Shown piece after piece: positions 40,235-55,600 of a stretch of 64,000 bases of DNA (its first letter is position 1; every line of letters starts with the position of its first letter). The stretch covers positions 1,312,001 to 1,376,000 of the forward strand of contig NC_081822.1 of the NCBI RefSeq assembly GCF_030704535.1, read 5' to 3'. Under the pieces are notes generated by a model that saw only the letters and a program-made list of their open reading frames with translations, was not told where the DNA came from and did no database searches. This DNA is from Vitis vinifera. Lineage: Eukaryota > Streptophyta > Magnoliopsida > Vitales > Vitaceae. Both the position numbers and the translations under genes were made by a program.

Positions 40235-40585
40235 AGGGTATATTTGGAGAACATTTTTAAAATAGTTTTTTTATTTTTAAAAATAAGAAATAATTGAAAA
40301 ATATGTTTAATGATAAAAAATTAAAAAAAAATATTTTATATTTTTAAAAACAAAAACAAATTGTTTTTTAGAACATATTTTCACTTATTTTCTAAAAATC
40401 GTTTTAAAAAATAATTGCATATATATAAGAATAATTGAAAATAAAATAATACAAATAAAAATTATTTTTAAAAAATATTTAAAACATATAAAATAAGTTC
40501 AAAATATTTTAAATTTTCAAACAAACTTTTATCTTATAAAACACCATAATAACTTTTAAGAATGTTTTTCAAACAAAGCATTATT
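40235..40585. repeat. Possible MITE with terminal inverted repeats
   Basis: The start (TATTTGGAGAACATTTTTAA) and the reverse complement of the end (TGTTTGAAAAACATTCTTAA) are similar, with an A/T-rich interior and no coding capacity. Identified by eye only; the ends are not exact. Confidence 0.4.
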
Positions 40586-40589
40586 TTAG

Positions 40590-40685
40590 CATTTGGAGAG
40601 TTGAAGACAATGGGCGAGAGGAGACTAACGAAAATATGATAATGGCGAATTTGATCACGACACCCACATCATACCAATAGGATGG
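40590..40685 (+). pseudogene. Relic of neutral ceramidase exon 8
   Basis: The stretch keeps the order of ceramidase exon 8 (28648 onward). GGAGAGTTGAAGACAATGGG corresponds to the GEFTTMAG region, GAGGAGACTAACG to RRLR, and AATGGCGAATTTGATCACGA then CACCCACATCATACCAATAG to NGEFDDDTHIVIAG. It has lost internal bases and all neighbouring exons. It stands upstream of ADH copy 2 as the full ceramidase stands beside ADH copy 1. Confidence 0.75.
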
Positions 40686-40689
40686 GATA

Positions 40690-41585
40690 GTTTCCATACA
40701 CCAATTAGAGAAGACTTATTTTTAAAAATAAAAACTATTTTTTTAGTTTAGTAAATAGATTGAATGATTATTTTTGTATTGAAAAATGATTTTTTTTTCA
40801 AAGCTTATTTTAAATTAGAACATATTTTAATCCTTTTTATTTATTTTAAAAGGACTTGATCAAAATAATTGTCCAAATATAAATAATGATTGAAAATAAA
40901 ATATTATTAATTAAAGTTATTTTTAAGGAATATTTTGAGAGCATATTCCAAGTTACCAAATTGATTTTTATTTCAAAAAATATCATAAAATTATTGTTTT
41001 TAAATATTTTCGATAATATTTTCAAACATACCATTCTTTCCATAAAAAACAACCTCTTATTCGATAATTTTGCTTAAAATTATATATATATATTATAGAA
41101 TATTTCATATATTTAACATCATATAAAATTAGTTTTTATATGAATATCATATATCATACATGCATGGGATATAAAGATAAAAAAATTATATCTAAAACAT
41201 AATATCTCATAGGTAGATCACAATAATGAAGTAAGGTTGAAACTTAAGATATAGACACTATAAGTAAAGAAACATGAAATATTACTAGACTTAGGGGTAT
41301 TCGGTAAAACTTAATACTTATTATTTAATAATTTAAGTTAATTTTAAGTTAAATTATAACTTATTAGTCAATTATTATTTTAAGCATTAAGATTATTTGA
41401 TAAAATTAACTTAAAATTTATTTTAAATAGTTAAATTAACATATTTATTCTCATAAATTATAATTAGGATAAAAGAGGTTGAGTGATGGTAAAATAGTAA
41501 AAAAGAACATAAAGATAATTAAAACAAATGAGGATAAAAAAATGAAATGAAGATATAAATTTAACTGTCAATAATTAAAGGTCAA
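40690..41585. other. AT-rich intergenic DNA between duplication relics
   Basis: No coding exon recognised, although lost ceramidase exons would be expected here if the duplication was once complete. AT-rich low-complexity sequence dominates, with a short TA run near 41,083. Confidence 0.4.
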
Positions 41586-41589
41586 CGGT

Positions 41590-42000
41590 TTGTCCAATCC
41601 TACTACAACCACCTTAATTTCCCCAACCTTGAAGTTACACAAACACAAACTCGTTAGTTTTAAAATTTCCCCTATGCTCTGTGGTGTGAGAGACAAAGAG
41701 ACCTTTCAGTGGCAAGTATATGTGTCATCCACTAGGGATTTCAACCCAACACATTCAATCAGCACATGTGTCATACACTCTCATCCTCAAAAACAATGGT
41801 GAAAAGTGGAGTTGATTTTTCATTACCCTTCTTTCCAGATCTTTACTTGGCACATGTCATTTGAGCAAATAGAAAAATAACTTATGGAATCACTAAAATG
41901 TATATATCGTAGAGGTTTAGACAAAACATTCAAAGAATCCTTTCGCTCATTTGTCCATTCGCATTATTAAAAAGACTAAAATGTAAATATTTATAAGGTC
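41590..42000 (-). pseudogene. Fragments of a third ADH-like copy and ceramidase 3' flank
   Basis: 41,595-41,765 matches the exon 9 start, intron 8 and exon 8 end of ADH copy 1. Shared words include CCCCAACC-TTGAAGTTACAC, AAATTTCCCCTATGCT, GTGTGGTGTG, ACCTTTC and CCAACACATTCAA. Further on, CACATGTCATTTGAGCA with GAAAAATAA resembles the 3' UTR of the complete ceramidase near 29,696. CGCTCATTTGTCCATTC near 41,945 resembles the end of ADH exon 10. The piece is too short to encode anything and records a second round of duplication and loss. Confidence 0.7.
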
Positions 42001-42029
42001 TAGAGACAATTTTCATGGGATGTTCTTAT

Positions 42030-45178
<3,149 letters not shown>

Positions 45179-45750
45179 CGTCCTCCGGCCTTTCACCTAC
45201 GAGTTTTTTATTGGTACCTTCACGATTGGCTCAATAGGATAGAACATTATAGAAAATGCATGTAGTGTGTTCTCGTATATCCTTATGTCTTTGTCTTTGT
45301 ATTTCATAATATGATATCTTGAATATTGTCCTGAATAGATATTATAATATACTTATATTTAGTTTATTAAATGGTTAAAAAATAAAATAAAATAAAATAT
45401 ATATTATTTTTCAATATTCATATCAGTTTAAAATAAAAATTATTTAATATTTGTTATAAAAAAAAAAACTCATGTTTAACAAATTTATGATTAAAATATT
45501 TAAAATTTATAAATAGAATTTATAATGATTATTTTTAGATGGACATAGGGAGTAGATTAGTAGTTAGTGCTCCTATTATGACTTTTTCCATATCAAGATA
45601 AGAGAAATCCAGATTTTTGTTGAGATGGTTTGATTTTGGGCTATTTTGAACAATTGCTTAAGACTTCCTCACAAAAAATAGGTAATTTATCAATTTTTCA
45701 TGCATGTTGTTGAAATTTTTTAAATGAGAATTAGAAATTTTTTTATTTAA
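45179..45750. other. ADH copy 2 promoter and AT-rich DNA
   Basis: The ~60 bases upstream of the ATG are the probable 5' UTR. The rest is AT-rich and featureless. Confidence 0.4.
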
Positions 45751-45754
45751 TTAG

Positions 45755-46400
45755 ATCTTGAGGAAGAAAGTATACCCCCTGGCAATGTGGTGGTGATGAA
45801 CCCATGGACAGTGGTGCCGTGGTATAAACTGGAAGTTTAGTTTCGTGACTGGTTGTGACACGTGGGATGATAGTCTCCCGAGGTGGCAGTACGGACGACT
45901 TGGTGAAGGGGCGCCAGACCCATGAGGATGTCAACTGGCGGCAAGGAGATGAGCAACAATGAGGGCATGGTCGGTGCAGCAGCGGCGACGGCGGATGGGT
46001 GGCCTGTGGCGCTGCTGATCTGAGAATAATGGAGGTGGTGGTGTGACGGTGTAACAGTGGGGCGTGGTGGTGCTTGCGGAGGAGCTGTGATGCATGGTGC
46101 AGGCTGGCAGTGGAAATGGAGGGCGGTGGTGCATGGTAGCGGCGGTGGTGGCTTGGACTGATGGCTGCAACTGTTGCTGCCGGAGATGAAGGAAGGGCGG
46201 CTGTGTGGGCAAGGGTCCGGAAGAGATGGGTGCGGCGAAATGGTAGCAGCATGGTGGTGGGAAGGGACTGTCAAAGGAGCTGTGGCGACGGCAGGGTGCG
46301 GAAAGAGAAAAGGTGGGAAAAGAAGAAGGAAGGAGAGGAGGAATTCCCATTTCCTCTTAAAACACCCTCGCCTTTTTATAATGCTATTTTTTAGGTCGTG
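45755..46400. other. GC-rich low-complexity island of unknown nature
   Basis: This ~600 bp block is abruptly GC-rich, purine-rich on the plus strand (GGTGGTGG, GCGGCGG, GGAAGAAG words), and open in several frames on both strands. Conceptual products are Ser/His/Pro/Ala-rich low-complexity chains without any domain I recognise, and different frames are equally long. That is what compositional bias alone would produce. It may be part of an unclassified transposable element or a decayed gene fragment. Confidence 0.4.
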
Positions 46401-46748
46401 TTACCGACTTATAGTAGTAAGCCTATTATGGCGTAGAAGCAAACTCAGATACAAATAAGAAAATTTCTATTTATCTAATATCTTATCTTATTATGGATCA
46501 AATATGAAATTTAATATATTATTTCCTCTTTTATTATATCTCATATTTGACTAAATATGATTTATAAGAAATCTTATATCAAAATGGTAAGTGTAATTCT
46601 CATATGTAAAATTATTTTTATGAATCTAATTGAATGGATATATATAAATTTTATTTATGGTAATATATCTATTATAGCTTATAAGGAATCTCATATGGAG
46701 ATAAGAGTAATAAAATATTTGATATTATTTTTATTAATCTAATTGAAT

Positions 46749-46804
<56 letters not shown>

Positions 46805-47178
46805 TTTATTTATGATAGTATGCCTATTATGGCTTATAAGGAATCCCATATCCAAATACTCCATAGATAAATTTAACTACTAGTACAATGTATTACAACA
46901 ACACCTTTTATATTGTATATTTGGAATTTTGACTACAATTAGTACAAAAATGAGTAATAACCTTTAATAAGGACGAGTACCATTCAATTCAATATTTTGT
47001 TCATTCAGGTTTGATTGTATCGTAGCTCTATAAGTCAAATTAGGTTTACCATGGGATGAACTGCATTGTTGATATTGACCCAAAAAAAGAAATTGTGGGT
47101 ACAATTAGTCTGTGAACAACCAACCATCACACTATAAAAATTGTATAGGTTCAATCTATAGTCATTGGGGCCTCCTAA
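46401..47178. repeat. Direct repeats around a long (TA)n microsatellite
   Basis: AATCTAATTGAATGGATATA at 46,623 and AATCTAATTGAATTGATATA at 46,736 begin two related units. Each runs through AAATTTTATTTATG to GGAATC(T/C)CATAT. The second unit contains a (TA)n tract at about 46,751-46,801. The rest of the interval shows no gene. Confidence 0.65.
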
Positions 47179-47749
47179 AAAGATCTACTAAATTCATCAA
47201 GTTGTTTCAAAGGATCAAAACGGTTGATTATTAATGGAATTCCTTGTCGGCTCTTTGTGAGCTCTCATTTCACATGCCTAATATGGTTTATGTCATAAAT
47301 GGACTTTGAAGGCACATTAAATTCCAATTTAATTTAATTTATACGTTTGTTTTTAAATAAAAGTAATTTTTAAAATGAAGTGCATTCATGAGGTGGCCTT
47401 CTTCTACATATATACGTGTGTGGATTGAAAATTGGATTTGAAAATTGCATCTCCAATATTATTATTAATCATTTCAATTAACCCTATTCAAATAGATCAT
47501 CACCCTTTTAACCAATTATTTTATATGTAAGTAGATGACAAACACCTTATACTTGTTCTTCAATAGTACAATGACTTAGTGTGTTTATAGTTGTGCAAAT
47601 AAAATTCCAATGGGGACCACTAATAATATGAATAAGAAATAAATAAAGGTATGACACAAATGTCATACACTTACAATACAATTACACTAGAACTATAACA
47701 TATTATAACAATACTTTACGTATCGCACTTTTGAAATTTTTTAATAAGA

Positions 47750-49130
47750 CCAAATCAAGTTCCAACAAAGCGATAATGGTCATATCGATGACAATTGTAA
47801 CATTCAACCTTAGATTTGTCTATAGACACTCGTTTTCCTTGAAAATCAACAACCTTTTCTTCTATTTTGTGGTACCCATTTTTGCCTTTCCATTCTCCTT
47901 TTCCATGTCTAACAATTCTTTGATATGTTGTTGCTTGCAATTCTTGTTCTTCCTTTTCTCAAAGAATTATTTTCTACTCATGGATCAACAAAGAACTCTA
48001 TAATTCATCAATTGAGAATAAGTCGATGTCTTTTAATTCTTCAATCACACAAAAAATAATTAAAATTTGTTATTAAGATCAAAGAGTGTTCTCAACTATG
48101 GTGATATCCTCAACGTTTTCCCTACTAATTGGCCTATTATTTGTGATTACTGTAGGGACCCCTCCCCACACGTGGCACACATCTCCTGATGACACGTGGC
48201 ACACATTCTCATCCGGATTTCCCCAAGAGTACACGTGGCGCACATCTCCTATCCGAACTCCCTCAAGGAGAGGCACACGACACTCACAAACATAACATCC
48301 GGACGACTGCCACAATGCACCCGGATGACCGACATATACTGTTCGGATATGTTTGTCCGGATCATTGACTGAAGTAAGCAAGTCGTGCACGTTATCACAA
48401 CAGTCTGCCATGGCCCACGTTCCGCCACCTGCAGAGTGAAAGGACAAGAATGAAGTGACGACAAGTCACTTCCTACTATCTCTGACAATTCCAACGCCTC
48501 CCACGATCTCTGTCAGCCGCCCGTAGGGTGATGATGGCCCTACCACCACCTAGTGGCATTATGACAAACCCAAAATATCTCCCTACCATTAAAGAGGGAA
48601 ACAAAGCTTCTAGTACTATATATATGAACCTTCACACAAAGAGGAAGGTAAGCTTGTTATACCTAGTAAAAAGGTCAACTGATTTATCTCTCTTTCCATG
48701 GCTGAAAAAACCATCGGAGGGTGTGTCCGGACACCCTGTCCGGACGCCTTTTGCAGGAACGACTGAACTAGGAATCTATATGGGTTGAGATCGTGCGTCC
48801 ATCCATTTGGCAGCTACATGAATCATCAGGGACGCGAGGCCTCAACAATTACCATTGTCCTTGAAATGTACTTTGAAACCAATTCTCCTATCTTCATTCA
48901 TAGAGCTTCAAGTTCAACATGAAGTGCTTAGGGGTGTACCCATTTCGCCCTTGTTGTCCTTAGATACTTCTTTTTCATGGAGTTCCAAATTTGTTGGAAT
49001 TGTCTTTATTAAGGATTGTTTCTAGGATCAAGCGATCAATAGCTTGGAACAAGTTATAAGTTTTCGCCTTAAGATCCTTCAATCTCTACTCTTCCATTCT
49101 CTTTTGTTAAGTTTTTGTCAACACCACTCT
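47750..49130 (-). pseudogene. Copia gag relic, copy A
   Basis: Reading the minus strand, and skipping the solo LTR, conceptual fragments follow the order of a Ty1/copia gag (UBN2-type). They include an AIDRSILETILNKDNS-like stretch, ENVEDITIVE, a block related to FNYFLCDIEELKDIDL and a zinc-knuckle start KVECYNCHRYDH. Frames are broken many times and nothing after the knuckle (protease, integrase, RT) follows. Gag packages element RNA; this copy is dead. Confidence 0.75.
48151..48847 (+). mobile_element. Solo LTR (697 bp) with 5-bp target-site duplication
   Basis: The element begins TGTAGGGACC and ends GCCTCAACA, and is flanked on both sides by ATTAC (48146-48150 and 48848-48852). The duplicate segment at about 51,606 reads straight through GTGATTACCATTG with a single ATTAC, giving an empty-site control. 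Inside are three copies of ACACGTGGC (48168, 48192 and 48231) and a TATATATA box near 48,617, so U3 probably reads on the plus strand. No internal retrotransposon sequence remains. The family is not identified. Confidence 0.93.
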
Positions 49131-50590
49131 ACTACCTAGTTCAATCACACCAATTTCCACAATATTCTCATACTCCATAGATCATAGAAAATTTTCCATC
49201 AACATGCTCTGATGATCATAGTGACTATCAAATCAATGGATCATTAGCTACAAGTTACCATTAGATGTCATTAATGTCTATTGGTTACTACTACAACATA
49301 GTTATGGTTTTTTTTTTCTTTTTCTTTTTAACTCCAAATCTTTTTGTCACTTTGATATCACTGTTACAAAAATTAAAGAAAATAAAATCAAACACTCCTG
49401 CAACAAAGCTAACTAACATATATAGGAGGAGTTACTCCTATTTATTCATAATGAAAACTCCCTTTACATTATGCATAACAACCAACAACCATGAAATTTA
49501 ACTTCCTTTTTTCTTATATTATTATATTTATCATCTTATTAAAAGATATTTTTATATTTTACACTTAATAAGGATTAATTTCATTCAACTAAGGTTTGAA
49601 ATACTTCTGTGTTAACCAACAAAATTTGAAATTAATGGCGACTTGGTGGTGTTTGTTTTTTTACTTAATTCTAAATATAACCTTAATGCTTAATAGAATT
49701 AAATATTATGTTGTTTGTTTTTATAGTATTTTATTTATATTAAGTATTAAAAAGTAAAATAAACTAACAAGTTATTTTTTTTTTTTTAGAAAAAATTACA
49801 TATTTTGACTTTTTCTATTTAGTAAAAAGTTTATAATAAGTTATGAAAAAGTAGAAAAACAAACAACCTAAATTATAAAACTAAATTGATTTCAGCAAAA
49901 AACCAAAAAAACAAACACCACATGTGTATTTACTGTTTTACACTAATCCTAATCAAAAACATTTTTTTTTTAAAATTATCAATGATAAGAAAAATATCTC
50001 CCCTTTTTTAGTCGATTAAATAATATTAGAATGCACGATAAGTAAAAGAAAAAAAGATTAGTTTTACTCATGTCTCTTATTAATTTAGAGTGTGTGGATG
50101 TTTTTAGAATAAAAATCAAATATTAGGTAAAATTTAAAAAGCACATTTGAAATTTTGAAAATTCATTTAAAAAGCCTTGATAGGAGATACTCTAAAACAA
50201 TGATTTTTATTTAAAAAAAATACTTAAACTAAAAGTAATTTGATTAAAAACGTTTTGATAATGATTATAAAAAATATTTTTAATCCTTCAAAATTATTAT
50301 TAGAAATACACATCCTTACCAGACACATTCTAAGTCATAAATGGTTTTAAAGATAGAGATATTCGAGGATCGTTTCTTTTCGCACTCCAATACACGATTA
50401 AAAACAATAATAAAAAAAAATCAGTATATACCATCATAGAACCCAATTCGTATGGTACTGTTCCAATAGAAACGCATGTAGCTGCCGTTTTGATTATTAC
50501 TGGTAGTGATAGAAACCGAAGATTGTATCCGTCTCTCCTCTTCCTCGACAGGCCTCTGGCGGCTGCTTCTCTCGAAGATTCAAATAATCA

Positions 50591-52560
50591 AAAGATCTAC
50601 TAAAATTCATAAGTTGTTCCAAATAATCAAAACAGTTGGTTATTAATGGAATTCCTTGTGGGTTCTTTGTGAGTTCTCATTCCACAGGCCTAGTATGGTT
50701 TATGTCATAAATGGACTTTGAAGGCAAATTAAATTCTAATTTAATTTAATTTATACGTTTTTTTTTATAAAAGGAATTTTTAAAATGAAGTGCATTCATG
50801 AGGTGACCTTCTTCTACATATTTATGTGTGCGGATTGAAAAATTGATTTGAAAATTGCATCTCCAATATTATTATTAATCATTTCGATTAACCCTATTTA
50901 AATAGATCATCACCCTTTTAACTAATTATTTTATATATAAGTAGATGACAAATACCCTATACTTGTTCTTCAATAGTACAATGGTTTAGTGTGTTTATAG
51001 TTGTACAAATAAAATTCCAATGGGGACTATTAACAATATGAATAAGAAATAAATAAAGGTACGCCATAAATGTCATACACTTACAACACAATTACATTAC
51101 AACTATAGAACTATACTATATTACAACAAAACTTTACGTATCGTACTTTTGAAAATTTTGAATAAGACCAAATCAAGTTCCAACAAAGCGATAATGGTCA
51201 TATATCGATGACAATTGTAACATTTAACCTTAGATTTGTCTATAGATATTAGTTTATGTCCTATTGAATTCTTACCATCAGGATCTCTCTCGTTTTCCTT
51301 GAAAATCAACAACCTTTTCTTCTATTTTGTGGTACCCATTTTTGCCTTTCCATTCTCCTTTTCTATATCTAACAATTCTTTGATATGTTGTTGCTTGCAA
51401 TTCTTGTTCTTCTTTCTCTCAATGAATTATTTTCTACTCATGGATCAACAAATAACTCTATAATTCATCAATGGATAATAGGTCGATGTCTTTTAATTCT
51501 TCAATCACACAAAAAATAATTAAAATTTGTTATTAAGATTGAAGAGTCTTCTCAACTATGGTGATATCCTCAACGTTTTCCCTACTAATTGGCTTATTAT
51601 TTGTGATTACCATTGTACTTGAAATGTACTTTGAAACCGATTCTCCTATCTTCATTCATAGAGCTTCAAGTTCAACATGAAGTGCTTAGGGGTGTACCCA
51701 TTTCACTCTTGTTGTCCTTAGATACTTCTTTTTCATGGAGTCCCAAATTTATTGGAATTGTCTTTATTGAGGATTGTTTCTAGGATCGAGCGATCAATAG
51801 CTTGGAACAAGTAAGTTTTTGCCTTAAGATCCTTCAATTTCTACTCTTCCATTCTCTTTTGTTGAGTTTTTCTCAACACCTCTCTACTACCTAGTTCAAT
51901 CATACCAATTTCCACAATATTCTCATACTCCATAGATCATAGAAAATTTTTCATCAAATCAATGGATCGTTAGCTACAAGTTACTATTAGATGTCATTAA
52001 TGCCTATTGGTTGTTACTGCAAAGTTATTGCTTTTTAACATTTTAGATCATAGAAAATGAATTAGATGAAATATATTATTAGGATAAAATTTGAACCATC
52101 AGTGAATAGTGTATTTACATTAAACTTTAAATGGATTGTAAATAAAATTAGTCAAAGAAAAATGACATTAGGAAAAAAAAAGCCTATGTGACATTTTGAT
52201 CATTTAATTGTGCTATTTGATTAAAAAAAGATGAAATAACTCTTGATTTGTAAATCTAATTCTTTATATTAATTTTTTAAAACCTACGTGGAAATTATAC
52301 CATTTGAAAACATTTAAGTCAAAAATGGTTTAAAACATAAGAGATTAGATTTAGAATTCGAGGATCGTTTCTTACACGATTAAAAATAATAAAAAAAAAA
52401 ATCAGTATATATTATCACAGAACCCAATTCGTATGGTACTGTTACAATAGAAACACATGTAGCTGCCGTTTCGATTATTACTGGTAGTGATAGAAACCGA
52501 AGATTGTATCCGCCTCTCTTCTCTTCCTCGACAGGCCTCTGGCGGCTGCTTCTCTCGAAG
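50591..52560. repeat. Tandem duplication, copy B (adjoins CTU1)
   Basis: This copy contains the same truncated copia gag relic without the solo LTR, followed at about 52,310-52,560 by the CTU1 promoter-proximal block. That block ends with the same GGCTGCTTCTCTCGAAG, 97 bp before the CTU1 start codon. The junction with copy A is the ~13 bp at 50578-50590. Confidence 0.85.
51170..51870 (-). pseudogene. Copia gag relic, copy B
   Basis: Same gag remnant as in copy A. It includes an ISIDKSKVKCYNCHRY knuckle start near 51,220, and stops appear in all frames. It keeps a short extra stretch near 51,250-51,290 (conceptually DPDGKNSIGHKL) that is missing from copy A, so neither copy is simply derived from the other as it stands now. 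Confidence 0.7.
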
Positions 52561-52656
52561 TTTCTAGTGACTTCTATTGTTTGTTTTCGGAGACAATTGC
52601 TTCTGTAAGTATCAATTTTGGGAAATAATTCCTCTGGTTGGGAGTTTGCAGAGTGA
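52310..52656 (+). promoter_or_regulatory. CTU1 promoter-proximal region and 5' UTR
   Basis: Sequence directly upstream of the CTU1 ATG. Its first ~250 bp is duplicated at about 50,330-50,577. GC content rises sharply at about 52,430, consistent with a transcribed leader. No clear TATA box is seen, as is common for housekeeping genes. Confidence 0.6.
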
Positions 52657-55600
52657 ATGGGGGAAGCTGAGGTTAAGCCTAAGAAGGCTGGCCCTGTACA
52701 GTGCTCCATCTGTAGCCAGAGGAGAGCCGCTCTTAAGCGCCCCAAAACCCTAGAGCAGGTACCTCTGCGACCCTCTCAATTTCAGTTGTTCCGCTGTTTG
52801 GTTGCTGAGAAAACGGAGGAAAAAGTAAAGTAAATATAAGAAAATTTCTGATTGTCGTTCACTTATGTATCTTTTGTTTGAAAGAAGAAAAAAAAATATC
52901 TTACCTAATCTTCGCCAATAGTTTCAGGGGTTCTTGTCTTCTTCATGTCCAATAAGGAGAGATTGGATCCGATTTTTTTGTTTCCTTTTTTTTTTTTTCC
53001 TCGCATTTGTTTTGTTTTGCCGCCAAACACTGTAGTATCTGGTTCTTATTTATGAGATTTGTAGACCCGATGGTAATCCACTATTTGCTTATTGCACGCG
53101 CTGTGGAACCCTAGGTTTTGTCTTTGAGGGCTTATTTAATTTTTTTTTTTTCAAATGAAGATTTGCAGGGAGTGTTTCTATGCTGTTTTTGAGGAAGAGA
53201 TCCATAGAGTAGTCGTTGACAACCAACTATTCAAACCTGGTGAGCGCATTGCCATTGGAGCTTCTGGGGGAAAAGGTGAATACCTCATTCTTTGTGACTT
53301 TTCATCTGATAATGATGTCACTGCACATGAGGTTTCAATTAATCAATTGTGCTGATATGTATTAAAAACTGGATTCATTGAGTAGCGTGTTTTCTCAAAT
53401 ATGACTTTGATATGCTTGTGCCAATAGATAGTAGATAATGAATTGAGTATCTGTTTCTTCTCATTACCGTTTCCCTCATCTATGCAGATTCCACAGTCCT
53501 TGCTTATGTATTATCAGAATTGAATCGCAGGCATAATTATGGCCTCGATCTCTTCCTTTTGTCAGTTGACGAGGGAATTACTGGGTACAGGGATGACTCA
53601 CTTGAAACTGTCAAAAGAAACGAAATTCAGGTGCACAGTTTTGTTATGAAAAATCCTTCTAAATGTCCATGAGTATCGTGCAAAAGAGAGTTCTAAGGGT
53701 TTGGCAATAGAAAGTTCCTTGGTTATCAAAAAAAAATAAAAATAGTTGTTTGTTTATTTTTAAATAATATATTGTAGGAGTTAAAAATTCCTCTTAACAT
53801 GATTGTAGTTATCATCTTACTAGTCGGATGTACACCTTCTGGGTATTCGGGTGCTCTCATCCAAGTAGTTTGCTTTTCATTGTCCTTCTTGCTTTGAAGT
53901 CGTAATGTAAACTACATTGGTCCCCTATCATGAGACCTTTGGCTTCCCCTATCATGACACCTTTGGCTTGAAGAAAGGTGGCAATGCACTCTACTTCTAG
54001 TAGTTGGTGAGGAACTCACTTGTTCTAGTTGATGGCAAGTAATTCTATTTGATGTGGTTGACAATCTTTCCTTTTCCTCAATTTTATTCATAGTCTTTAG
54101 TGTACTTGAAGTTGCTTGGACTTTGAACCTTCATATTTACATACATAATCTTTTGTTGAGTTATGTGATAAAACATATTTAGGGTATTTATTTACTTCTT
54201 TTATATATATATATATATTCTTTTTTTTTTTCCTGGCTATCTCTCAATCAATTTTTAGATTGAACTTTTATTAATCAATTTAAATTGAGCTTTTATGTAT
54301 GAAGAACTTTAGTTATTTTTTTAAATAGATGATTATGCTAATAAATTTTATATTAGCATAACTTCCAAAAAAATTAAAGAGATTATGCAAGTTGCATCTT
54401 ATTGTGTAATTCTAAAAGAACGTAGAGTTCTACAACAATAAAATTATAATAATAAAATAAAAAGTATAGTGATGAGATTAGTGTTTTTATAGCAAAAGAG
54501 TTTTTATAAATAAAATCTTTAAATAATAATTATAATCAATATAACTATAAATAAATGAAAATTCAGACTAGAAAAATTTTGTGTCTAGAATATCATTCTC
54601 TAGTGAAAGTTCTAAGAGTTTGAAATCCAATTCTCATTGTTGATAATGTATAGTACTTTGCACTTCGGCTTCAATATTTTACAAGACTTTACATTTTGAT
54701 AGGTGATTAACTTTTTATTCATTGTTCTTATCGGCAATACCAAATTGTAGGAGCCACAAAATTCTGTTAACAATAATACAAGTATAAATGGTATGAAAGA
54801 TAAGTAATCCAGAAAAGACATTTTTGTTATGATTATATAACCATAAAAAAGTTATTAAGTGTCAAAACTTATAGATTCTATGCAAAGATGGGATATCTTT
54901 TCATGGAACTTTATAAGTTTTAGCACTCAACAACTTTTTCTATAGTTAAATCATATATGATTATGGCATAGGTTTTTTTTTATTATTACTCTTTTATCTT
55001 GTTTAAGGAGAATTTTTTAGCTCCCTACAATTTGGTGTTATTTGTGGGAATGATGAACAAAAAGTCAATTTCTTATCAAAATGCAAAGTAATGGTCTTTG
55101 ATATCAAAGTTAGAGTACAAAGCAATATATATCATCAACATTCAGAACTTTTCTCATAACTTTCACTAGAGAATGATAATTATGGGAAAGAATTTTTCTA
55201 GTTTTAATCTTCATTTATTTATAATTTTATTAATTATAATTATCATTTAAAGATTTTATTTATGAAAACTCTCTTGTTGTGGAAACATTGATCTTATTAT
55301 TATAACTTTAATGTTATCATTATAATTTTACTGTTGCAAGACTCTTATGTTCTTTCAAAGTCTCATGAGAAGATGCATTTTGCATAATCTCCTTAACTAG
55401 TTTTTGGATTTTATGTTAAAATAAAATTTTAATTGCATAATTATTTATTAAAAAAATAGTTAAAGTTCTCTATGAATAAGAGTTTAGTTTAAAATTAACT
55501 AATAAAAGTTTGATCCAAAAATTGAATGAGAGATGATTGAAAATAAATTTTTTCTTACAAAAAACATATAGAAGTTCAAACAATTAAACTAAATATATTT

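Larger units (their letters stand above)
47179..50577. repeat. Tandem duplication, copy A (copia gag relic plus CTU1-proximal DNA)
   Basis: From AGATCTACTAAATTCATC at 47,181 the sequence parallels 50,593 onward word for word. Both copies share a truncated copia gag relic and a final ~250 bp that matches the DNA just upstream of CTU1, ending GGCTGCTTCTCTCGAAG at 50577. Copy A additionally holds a solo LTR (48151-48847) and about 750 bp of AT-rich DNA (49,270-50,320) not present, or lost, in copy B. Confidence 0.85.

Noticed and set aside
45743-46350. Overlapping 139-169 aa minus-strand frames in the GC-rich island
   Set aside because: Three frames are similarly long, low in complexity and without domains, which GC bias alone can explain.
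49265-49501. 78-aa plus-strand frame in duplication copy A
   Set aside because: AT-rich, no domain and not preserved in copy B.
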